DNA of 54,404 bases, from assembly GCA_002238685.1 (NCBI GenBank), contig MPMV01000029.1:1-54404 (forward strand). Reading direction: 5' to 3'. The DNA is from a bacterium EF100-94H03 bin56. GTDB lineage: Bacteria; Pseudomonadota; Alphaproteobacteria; SP197. The notes under the pieces were generated by a model. It did not search any database and was not told where the DNA came from. It saw nothing but the letters and a program-made list of their open reading frames with translations. Below, piece after piece: positions 1-6,709 of this stretch. The translations under genes were made by a program, and so were the position numbers. Each line of letters begins with the position of its first letter. Position 1 is the first letter of the stretch.

Positions 1-261
1 GGACAAGACTCAAGCCTTGCATCGAGCCATCCGCGGGCGGTAACGTACTGCTCGCCGGTTTGCCCCGTCTCATAGCGAAGCTGCACCGGCCATGGCCCGG
101 CGGATTCTTGGTCCGCGCGGGCCTTTCTTTGTCTGTTCCAGAAGACAGACTACGGCTGTGCCCCGGCAACACAAGACGAACGCTTCCCACAGTCGCCCAC
201 CATCCCGGGCAATCCATCAACCGCTCAATGTGGGAAAATCGCCTGCGCTTCTATCGAACGA

Positions 262-1980
262 ATGCGGGAAACAACACTCGCTCGCCATGAGGCGCGAATC
301 GCGGAACGCGATCTCGCGGCGGCGCATATCGGCGAGGCCCTCGATGACTATCGAGCCCGCCACACGACGCTCCGCGACACGCCCTCCACGCAGGCCAGGA
401 GCATCGGTACCTGGTGCGACGAGACGAGGGAGGCCATCGACACATGGCGGGCCATGACGATGGCGGACGAGAGGGACCCGGTGCTGGCGGACACGGCAGC
501 GGTCCTTGAGAACATCATCGCTTTCGAAGGACGTGCCCGTAATCTGCACACGAGATGGAACGATGTCGGAATCGCCAGCACCGCCGAAGGCACGGCGTCC
601 CCGTTCCTGGCGCCCGTTGGCGAGGCCGTGGCCGCAGACCTGCGCACTCTCAAGGCCGGTCTCCCCCGCTCTTGCGTGATGCTGTCATCCCTCCAGCAGG
701 CGCTTGCGGACCTCGATCGTCATGAGTCGCGGATCGCGGAACGTGACAAGGCGGCAGCGCGGTTTGCAAAGGCCCTCGATGACTATCGTGCCTGCCACGA
801 GCCGATAGAGGATACGGCGACGGAGCTCACCGGGATCAGGGTCTGGTGCCATGAGACGGACAGGTCCATCGGCGCCTGGCGGGCGATCACGGAACCGCCT
901 GAGAGGGACCCGGCGCTTTCGGAGACGGCCGTAATCCTCGAGAGCCTCATCGCCTTCGAAGGACGGGCCCGCGCCCTTCTCTATAGATGGCAGATCGCCC
1001 GCATCGGCGGCGATGCGTCGTCCCCCTTCCTGAACCAGGATGACACGGCCCTGGCCGCGGACCTGCGCGACCTGGAGGCCGGTCTCCCGGATCACGCGAT
1101 GATGCTGCACGATCTCCGTCCGGCATTTGAAAGACTGGCGGAACACGAGCGGTCCGTCGCTGAAGCCAGGGAGCTGGTCGAGCGCGCCGCCGAGGTCGAC
1201 GATGCGCGGCGCTCCCTGCTGGAACGCGAGGGCCGCACGTCGCGGCCGCTCAACCGCCGGTTCAACAAGGCCTGGAAACGCTGGCGTGAGGCGGCGGAGG
1301 CGGTGGCCGCCGAGATCGATGCAACCGACGCTGCGTTGATCGCCCATGTCGACGAGAACGGCGTGGCATCGCGGGTCAGGGCCGCGTTCGCGACCAGCGA
1401 CCGCCTCGATGACCTGCCGGGCTGGCTGCTGCTGCGTCTCCACGACAATGCAGTCGCCGCTGGTGCCACCATGCATCCGGCCATGACGGAGGACTATGCC
1501 GGGATCATGAGGGAGATGGTCCGCCTTGAGCAGAGCCTCAAGGAGAAGGATCCCCGGCGCCGAGTGCTCCGTGGAGAAATCAATCGCCACCACATGCTCG
1601 GTGAGACCCAACGCAAGGTCGCCAGCCTTCTTGGCGAACTGAAGGCCCACAACGCTGAAGCGGCATCGCTCGACGGGGCGGCACGGAGCGAATCGCTCCC
1701 CATACAGCAGAGCATGGCCTGGGCCAGGTGGTACAACCACTCCAGACGCCTTGAAGAACAGGCCCGCACGGTGCTGGCCGGCGGCGGGGACCACGGACGG
1801 GTTCTTCACGACGGCAAGGGCACGCGTCAGGCGTTCGAGGAGGCGATCGCCCTCTTCGGGAAGACACGGACCGCCCATGGCGAGCCGGACGCATCAGCGC
1901 GCCTGGAACGGTTGCGCAAAGAGGACGAGGAGCGCAAGCGCACGCAGTCACGCCACCGCGGTGGCGGTCTCTCCATGTGA
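262..1980 (+). CDS. Repeat-containing coiled-coil protein, possibly the C-terminal part of a relaxase/mobilisation protein
   Basis: The 572-residue product is highly charged and alpha-helical, with many Glu/Arg/Ala heptad-like stretches, no membrane segment and no catalytic motif I can identify. It holds an internal repeat: the block starting HEARIAERD (residue 9) recurs as HESRIAERD (residue 154), each followed by ALDDYRA, IGTW/IRVW and IAFEGRAR blocks. A degenerate third start (HERSVAEAR) lies near residue 295, so the period is about 145 residues. I recall similar repeats in the C-terminal halves of large alphaproteobacterial Mob/TraA-type relaxases, and the convergent RHH genes ending 12 bp away fit that, but the function is inference. 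The frame is open back to a stop at 73-75, yet ATG 262 is the first possible start and lacks a clear ribosome-binding site. The gene may therefore be the 3' remnant of a longer one. Bases 1-261 hold no gene I can support. Confidence 0.6.
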   Translation: MRETTLARHEARIAERDLAAAHIGEALDDYRARHTTLRDTPSTQARSIGTWCDETREAIDTWRAMTMADERDPVLADTAAVLENIIAFEGRARNLHTRWNDVGIASTAEGTASPFLAPVGEAVAADLRTLKAGLPRSCVMLSSLQQALADLDRHESRIAERDKAAARFAKALDDYRACHEPIEDTATELTGIRVWCHETDRSIGAWRAITEPPERDPALSETAVILESLIAFEGRARALLYRWQIARIGGDASSPFLNQDDTALAADLRDLEAGLPDHAMMLHDLRPAFERLAEHERSVAEARELVERAAEVDDARRSLLEREGRTSRPLNRRFNKAWKRWREAAEAVAAEIDATDAALIAHVDENGVASRVRAAFATSDRLDDLPGWLLLRLHDNAVAAGATMHPAMTEDYAGIMREMVRLEQSLKEKDPRRRVLRGEINRHHMLGETQRKVASLLGELKAHNAEAASLDGAARSESLPIQQSMAWARWYNHSRRLEEQARTVLAGGGDHGRVLHDGKGTRQAFEEAIALFGKTRTAHGEPDASARLERLRKEDEERKRTQSRHRGGGLSM

Positions 1981-1992
1981 AGGACCCGGGAT

Positions 1993-2433
1993 CTATTCCG
2001 GTCTGTCGTCGCGCCCGGTGCGCTCCAGGTAGGCGGCGACCATGCGCTCGCCGGAGCCGGCGCCGAACTGGCGGTCGAGATGGTGTTCGAGAACGTCCCG
2101 GCGTCCCTGATCGAGCATGTCGTCCATCGCCATGCGGACGAGGAAGGAGACGCGCCCGTGGATGGTCTTCCAGAGCGGCGTCGCCGTCTCCGGCGGCACC
2201 GGCGGAAGATGCGCGATCAGCCGCCGGGCGGCTTCCGTGATAGCCTGTTGCTGTTCCATGGCAAGAGCGACATCCATGCGGGGCCGGGTGGGATCGACCG
2301 CCAGGGCGGCCTCGACGATGAAGGCGGAGACGGACGTGCTGCCGGCGTGCGATGCCCGGGCCTTGAGCCTCTCCCACTTCTCGTCCGTGCACGAGAGCGA
2401 GTACTTGCCCTCTCGCTTCGGGCGGCGCTTCAC
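1993..2433 (-). CDS. Ribbon-helix-helix (MobC/CopG-like) protein, third gene of an RHH trio
   Basis: This 146-residue protein begins with a basic tail (KRRPKREGKYSLSCTDEKW) followed by LKARASHAG and VSAFIVEAAL. That is the beta-strand, helix, Gly-turn, helix layout of RHH DNA-binding domains seen in MobC-type relaxosome proteins and plasmid repressors. The C-terminal 90 residues are helical and acidic, with no assigned function. The GTG start at 2433 overlaps the TGA of the upstream RHH gene (GTGA), implying translational coupling; the longer open frame upstream of this GTG is a shadow of the neighbouring genes. It converges with the coiled-coil gene at 1980. It could act as an auxiliary mobilisation factor or as an autoregulator. 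The RHH fold is fairly secure, the role is not. Confidence 0.66.
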   Translation of the reverse strand: MKRRPKREGKYSLSCTDEKWERLKARASHAGSTSVSAFIVEAALAVDPTRPRMDVALAMEQQQAITEAARRLIAHLPPVPPETATPLWKTIHGRVSFLVRMAMDDMLDQGRRDVLEHHLDRQFGAGSGERMVAAYLERTGRDDRPE

Positions 2434-2738
2434 GGGTCCGTCTCCGGCGTCTTCAGGCGGCAGAGGAACTCGAGCGCGTCGAGCACGGACATGTCGAGAT
2501 CCGGCACCGGCGCCATCAGGCGCGTCACCACATCGGCCGTGGCCGGGAGATGATCGAGGAGGGCTTTGTGTTCCTCCGGCGCCGGCATCAGCTCCGCTCC
2601 AGACGGTTCGTCGTGGAGCGCGCAGGCGACCATGAATGCCGAACGGCTCATGCCGGCCTTCTTCGCCCGCCTGGCGATGATCGCCTGCTGCTTCACCGTG
2701 CAGTAGTAGGTGCGCTGCCTGGCCCGGTCGCCGGTCAT
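2430..2738 (-). CDS. Ribbon-helix-helix (MobC-like) protein, second gene of an RHH trio
   Basis: The 102-residue product has the N-terminal RHH pattern RQRTYYCTVKQQAIIARRA, then KKAGMSRSAFMVACAL: a short beta-strand with alternating polar contacts, helix A, a Gly-Met turn, and helix B starting Ser-x-x-Phe. This is the signature I associate with plasmid mobilisation MobC proteins. The rest is a helical tail (LLDHLPATADVV). Its ATG (2738) overlaps the stop of the upstream gene (ATGA), and its own stop overlaps the next GTG, so the three genes form one tightly coupled unit. The three N-terminal domains are clearly paralogous in layout but diverged in sequence, suggesting distinct DNA or partner specificities. 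DNA binding and mobilisation are inferred from family resemblance only. Confidence 0.68.
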   Translation of the reverse strand: MTGDRARQRTYYCTVKQQAIIARRAKKAGMSRSAFMVACALHDEPSGAELMPAPEEHKALLDHLPATADVVTRLMAPVPDLDMSVLDALEFLCRLKTPETDP

Positions 2739-3037
2739 CGGTCGAGCTTCCGCTCAAGTGCCAGACGGGCGTCCACCCGCTCGTTGACGGCCTTCCAGGT
2801 TTCCGGGTCATCGGCGAGACGGAGCCGTTCGATCTCCTCGAGACAGGCGAGCGAGCGTTCCATGCGGGCCAGTGTGTCACGGATACGGGCGTCGTCGGCA
2901 TCACCGCTGACAGCCGCGAGGCGGTGGATGATGAAGGGCGAGACGCGCATGCCGGAGGCGGCGGCGGTTTCCTTGAGGTCCTGCCAATCGGCATCGCTCA
3001 TCATCACCGTGTGTTGCTTCTTCTTGCTGTCGTTCAT
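2735..3037 (-). CDS. Ribbon-helix-helix (MobC/CopG-like) protein, first gene of an RHH trio
   Basis: The 100-residue product has a Lys-rich N-terminus (NDSKKKQHTVMMSDADW), then LKETAAASGMRVSPFIIHRL, again the RHH strand-helix-turn-helix arrangement. A C-terminal helical region (ARMERSLACLEEIERLRL) could form a coiled coil. The start at 3037 is chosen because AGGAG lies about six bases upstream. An in-frame start at 3124 exists but runs through the operator-like repeats and has no ribosome-binding site. The stop overlaps the ATG of the next RHH gene. The promoter side carries three 20-bp direct repeats (3046-3158), so the encoded protein or a heteromer of the trio is a natural candidate to bind there. 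Confidence 0.7.
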   Translation of the reverse strand: MNDSKKKQHTVMMSDADWQDLKETAAASGMRVSPFIIHRLAAVSGDADDARIRDTLARMERSLACLEEIERLRLADDPETWKAVNERVDARLALERKLDR

Positions 3038-3045
3038 GAGCACTC

Positions 3046-3158
3046 CTGTGGTCAGCTTGTAGTCAATGTGAATGATGGTCTGGGGTCCCTGTTGCGGTCG
3101 TCTTGTGGTCAAACATGCAACCACGGGCGTTCACAGTCTTGCGGTCATGTTGTGGTGA
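3046..3158. promoter_or_regulatory. Three 20-bp direct repeats, likely RHH operator or iteron array
   Basis: Units start at 3046, 3092 and 3139 (spacing 46 and 47 bp). Each is a pair of TTGYGGTCA-like half-sites set 11 bp apart: 3046/3057, 3092/3103, 3139/3150. The last two units match at 16 of 20 positions and the first two at 15 of 20. An oppositely oriented half-site (AGACCACAA) lies at 3213-3221. Tandem half-sites about one helical turn apart are how RHH dimers commonly pack, and the array sits directly upstream of three RHH genes. Autoregulation, or a relaxosome/oriT role, is inference. Confidence 0.5.
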
Positions 3159-5874
3159 CGCCATCATGTCACGGATGGAGCTCGGTGTCCTCTGGCCGAT
3201 GTCTGCTCGTAAAGACCACAACCGGGACCGTGGGTGGGTCCATGTGATCTTCATAAGCCGCAAACACCATGGGTATACCCTTGGTATTGTAACAGATGCA
3301 GATGCTGACTCCTCTGGGTTCCGCAGAACAGCGCACGTCAGAAGGATCATGTATCGAAGATGTATTTTTCCCGGCAATGCAACTCCTGATCGGTCTAGGG
3401 CCCGCTTTTTGCGGTCATCGAGACCGCGCAACAAGGCAGTTGACAGACGACGTATGTTGCGGATAACGTGGTGTATTGGTGAGAGAGGGGATAGGGCGTC
3501 AGTCGACAGATTTTGTGTTGTCGTAACTGACCTGTTGGTTCACACCGACCGCCCCCACGACGCGAACCACAAGGTCGACTGGCAGACGCAGCCGGACAGC
3601 GGCGGGGGCGGAGACGTCGGCGGTGGCCCCGTCGGCACGAGCGAACCTCCCGGCGCGACCGGGAACAGCGCGAACAGCGGACCTCCGACGGTGACCGGCG
3701 TGGCGGTGGTCTCGGACCCGGGCGCCGACGACACCTACATGCTGGGGGACACGGTCCTGATCCGGGCGACCTTCAGCGAGGCGGTGACGGTGACCGGCGC
3801 TCCGGGGCTCTCGATCGACATGGACCCGGCGGCGTGGGGCACGAAGCGGGCGGCCTACCGGAGCGGCGGCGGGACGAGCAATCTCACCTTCGCCCACACG
3901 GTGGTGGAGCCGAACTACTCGACGCAGGGGATCGCGGTGCTCGAGAATTCGCTGGCGTTGAGCGGCGGCACGATCCGCTCGGCGGCGACCAACGTGAACG
4001 CCGTGCTCGGGCACACCGGTCGCGGCCACGATTCCGGCCACAAGGTGGACTGGCGCCCGGAGGTCTCGGTGGCGGACGCGCAGGCGAACGAGGGCGCGGG
4101 CGCGGTCGCGTTCGAGGTGAGCCTGGATCGCGCTTTCACCACCGCGGCGCACCGGGTGACGGTGGACTACGCCACCGCCGACGGCACGGCGACGGCGGGC
4201 GAGGACTACACCGCGACGTCCGGCACGCTCACCTTCACCGCGGGCGAGAGTTCGAAGACGGTGAACGTGCCGATTCTCGACGACAGCCACGACGAGGGCG
4301 AGGAGACGTTCACGCTGAGGCTGTCCAACGCCGCGGGCGCGCGGATCGGCGACGGCGAGGCGACGGGGACGATCGTGAACACGGACCCGGCGCAGAAGGC
4401 GTGGATCGCGCGGATGGGGCGCACGGTGGCCGACCAGGTGATCGGCGCGGTGGATGAGCGCATGGCGGCGCCGCGCACGGCCGGCAACGAGGTGACCTTG
4501 GGCGGCCAGCGGATCGCGCTGGACGCGCCGGCGCAAGACGCCGGGGCAGCCGGGGATGGCGAAGCCGCGGCGGCGGAGCGCAATCTCGCCGCCTGGCTGC
4601 GGCGCGCGGAAGACCCGGAGGACAAGCGCCGGCATGCGCTTCAGGGCCGGGGCTTGACGGAGCGCGAACTGCTGCTCGGAAGTTCCTTTTCGCTCGCGGG
4701 CGGAGAGGTGCGGACCGGCCACTACGCGCTGTGGGGCCGGGGGACGGTGTCGCGCTTCGACGGGCGCGAGGACGGCCTCACGCTCGACGGCGAGGTGGCG
4801 AGCGCGTTCCTCGGCGCCGACTGGAGCCGGGAGCGGACCACGGTGGGCCTGATCCTCGGGCACAGCATCGCCGACGGCGGCTACCGGTCGGAGTCCGGGC
4901 GCGGCACGGCGTCCTCGACCCTGACCGGTATCTACCCGTGGATGCGCCAGGCGCTGGGCGAGCGGATCTCGGTGTGGGGCGTTGCAGGCTACGGCGAGGG
5001 CACGCTGACGCTGACGCCGGCCAACGCGGACGGCACGTCCCAGGCGGCGCTGCGCACCGACCTGGAGCTTGCGATGGGCGCGGTCGGGCTGCGCGGCACG
5101 CTGGTGCAGGCGCCGGATGAGGGCGGCTTCGAGCTTGCGGTGAAGACCGACGCAATGGGGGTGCGCACACGCTCGGCGGCGGTCACGGGGCTTGCGGGCG
5201 CGAGCGCCGAGGTGACGCGGCTGCGGCTGGGCCTGGAGGGCTCGCGCCCGTTCCGCTTCGAGGGCGGCGCGGCGCTGACGCCGAGCCTCGAGATCGGGCT
5301 GCGCCAGGACGGCGGCGACGCCGAGACCGGCTTCGGGGTTGATGTGGGCGGCGGCATCGCCTGGTCGGACCCGCAGCGGGGCCTGAGCGTCGACCTCCGG
5401 GGCCGGGGGCTGGCGAGCCACGACTCGAAGGGCTTCCGCGAGGCCGGGCTCTCGGGCTCGCTCTCCTGGGACCCGCGGACCGGGAGCGGCCGGGGACCGA
5501 GCCTGACGCTGACGCAGACGATGGGTGCGCAGGCCTCGGGCGGCGCGGACGCGCTGCTCCAGCGCGGCACGCTCGCCGGGCTTGCGGCGAACGACAACGT
5601 GGGCGCAGAGGACGGCCTTCTGGCGCAACGGCGCCTGGAGGTGCGGTTTGGCTACGGCTTCGCGGCGTTCGGCGACGGGTTCACCTCGACGCCGGAGCTG
5701 GGCTTTGGACTGTCGGAGGCAGGGCGTGACTACCGGCTCGGCTGGCGGCTCTCGCGCGACGCCGGCTCGCTCGACCTGTCTCTGGAGGCGAAGCGCCGCG
5801 AGATCGCTCACGATTATGGCGCGGCCGCGGAGCCCGAGCACACGGTCGGGGTGCGCATCGAGGTGCGCTTCTAG
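3103..5874 (+). CDS. 5'-truncated autotransporter with Ig-like (SwmB-type) and Calx-beta domains and a C-terminal beta-barrel; probably a pseudogene
   Basis: From about residue 147 (base 3541) the product shows a partial repeat ending HDANHKVDW, a Gly-rich linker, a full Ig-like/SwmB-type repeat (residues about 193-318, ending GHDSGHKVDW), and a Calx-beta domain (about 319-429; DYATADGTATAGEDY, then DEGEETFTLRL). A linker and an autotransporter-type outer-membrane barrel follow (about 527-923; alternating aromatic/Gly strands, terminal VRIEVRF). Such proteins are exported by Sec and insert in the outer membrane. Here the first ~146 codons come from unrelated DNA, there is no signal peptide, and the first recognisable repeat is only a tail fragment. 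The 5' end, and with it export, has probably been lost. The real start, if translated at all, is unknown. The downstream stop TAG abuts a DUF2285 remnant. Confidence 0.72.
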   Translation: MWSNMQPRAFTVLRSCCGDAIMSRMELGVLWPMSARKDHNRDRGWVHVIFISRKHHGYTLGIVTDADADSSGFRRTAHVRRIMYRRCIFPGNATPDRSRARFLRSSRPRNKAVDRRRMLRITWCIGERGDRASVDRFCVVVTDLLVHTDRPHDANHKVDWQTQPDSGGGGDVGGGPVGTSEPPGATGNSANSGPPTVTGVAVVSDPGADDTYMLGDTVLIRATFSEAVTVTGAPGLSIDMDPAAWGTKRAAYRSGGGTSNLTFAHTVVEPNYSTQGIAVLENSLALSGGTIRSAATNVNAVLGHTGRGHDSGHKVDWRPEVSVADAQANEGAGAVAFEVSLDRAFTTAAHRVTVDYATADGTATAGEDYTATSGTLTFTAGESSKTVNVPILDDSHDEGEETFTLRLSNAAGARIGDGEATGTIVNTDPAQKAWIARMGRTVADQVIGAVDERMAAPRTAGNEVTLGGQRIALDAPAQDAGAAGDGEAAAAERNLAAWLRRAEDPEDKRRHALQGRGLTERELLLGSSFSLAGGEVRTGHYALWGRGTVSRFDGREDGLTLDGEVASAFLGADWSRERTTVGLILGHSIADGGYRSESGRGTASSTLTGIYPWMRQALGERISVWGVAGYGEGTLTLTPANADGTSQAALRTDLELAMGAVGLRGTLVQAPDEGGFELAVKTDAMGVRTRSAAVTGLAGASAEVTRLRLGLEGSRPFRFEGGAALTPSLEIGLRQDGGDAETGFGVDVGGGIAWSDPQRGLSVDLRGRGLASHDSKGFREAGLSGSLSWDPRTGSGRGPSLTLTQTMGAQASGGADALLQRGTLAGLAANDNVGAEDGLLAQRRLEVRFGYGFAAFGDGFTSTPELGFGLSEAGRDYRLGWRLSRDAGSLDLSLEAKRREIAHDYGAAAEPEHTVGVRIEVRF
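3159..3540. other. Non-coding stretch between the iteron array and the truncated autotransporter
   Basis: I see no supportable gene here. The DNA looks less GC-biased than its flanks. It contains a near-perfect 20-bp palindrome at 3267-3286 centred on GGGTATACCC (one mismatched pair), which could be an operator. The autotransporter frame is open through this stretch, but the translated residues have no signal peptide, repeat or family resemblance. Similarity to the autotransporter's own repeats starts abruptly at about 3541. The stretch is best read as upstream DNA of the RHH operon, with a recombination junction at its right end. Confidence 0.5.
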
Positions 5875-6419
5875 GACGGCGCCCGTGATCGCCAAGGACG
5901 CCGGCCCCGCCGAGCCCTGCTGGAGCCAGGCGCGGCGCCGGCGGCCGCGCTGGTCGGAGACCGCGGCTCGGTGGAAGGTCTCCGCCTGCTCGACGGCGGT
6001 CTGGTGCTCAAGATCGAATACGGCGGCGCGGCCGTGCGGAATCTGCTGAGCGGCGTCGGGCGGTTTCCGCAGGACGGCGGGATCGCCATCAAGCACGCGT
6101 TCGGGCTCAGAGTGCCGCTGTCGGTTCAGCGTCTTCTCGACATCTGGACCGTGGCGGGTCGTCCGGCCCCTCGGAACGGGAAGGGTCGGGGAACGGGGTT
6201 CGAGAGTTCGACAAGCTGGTGACGGTGCTGGAAGGCCTCGAGGCGGGAAAGAAACCGCGCGGCATCGCGGAGGACGTCTGGGGCTGGGAGGACGTGGCCG
6301 AGGTGTGGGCCTCCGACAGTTGGATGCGCTCGCCGGTGCGGCGCTGGGTCCCGAAGGCGCAGGCGCTGGCCGACGGCGGCTGGCGCGATCTCGTGCCGCG
6401 CGTCCTGGCCGAGGATTGA
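5875..6419 (+). pseudogene. Frameshifted DUF2285 (RovC-like DNA-binding domain) gene remnant
   Basis: Two frames together rebuild one DUF2285-type domain. The frame open from 5875 gives VEGLRLLDGGLVLKIEYGG and VPLSVQRLLDIWTVAGRPAP, then hits a stop at 6220-6222. The adjacent frame from about 6190 gives FDKLVTVLEGLEAGKKPRG, GIAEDVWGWEDVAEVWASD and RRWVPKAQALADGGWRDL. The second frame completes the family's usual ending (an LxxLxALDAxxAGxxxRxIA-like helix followed by the WxxSxxRxxVRRxxxxA region). The frame change lies near 6180-6205 in a G-rich run. No good start or ribosome-binding site exists, and the beginning abuts the autotransporter stop, so the 5' end is also missing. DUF2285 genes typically travel with integrative conjugative elements, which fits the neighbourhood. 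Confidence 0.6.
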
Positions 6420-6653
6420 TCGGAACGTGCGATGATGAGGCCGGCAGAGGAAAATCGGCGGCTGGCGGTGAGGGCTAAGATCAGGGCGGAGGCCGGAGCC
6501 GTAGCGGCCACCGGCCCATCGCCCGCCGATGACGTGGTCGGACGCCGCCAGAAGTCGCCGCCGTTCCGGCTTCCCTAGTGGACCGTCGGGAACGCGAGGT
6601 GGCAAACATCTGATCCCTTCATGAAGACATATGAAGTGAGGAAAGTTCAACCC

Positions 6654-6680
6654 ATTGTAATAAGCGTATTTATCTACAAT
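6654..6680. other. AT-rich hairpin downstream of the acetolactate synthase gene
   Basis: Arms ATTGTA and TACAAT enclose a second ATAA/TTAT pairing with one bulged base and a short loop. It lies about 30 bases past the acetolactate synthase stop (minus strand) in an otherwise gene-free stretch (6420-6709). It may serve as a 3'-end or stability structure. There is no T-tract, so classical intrinsic termination is doubtful. Confidence 0.3.
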
Positions 6681-6709
6681 AGTAGGCAACCGAACAACAG
6701 AGTTGCGCT

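Noticed and set aside
3499..6096. 865-codon open frame on the minus strand opposite the autotransporter
   Set aside because: It is Arg/Ala/Pro-rich with no domain, and mirrors the codon bias of the plus-strand gene, which has clear Calx-beta and barrel motifs.
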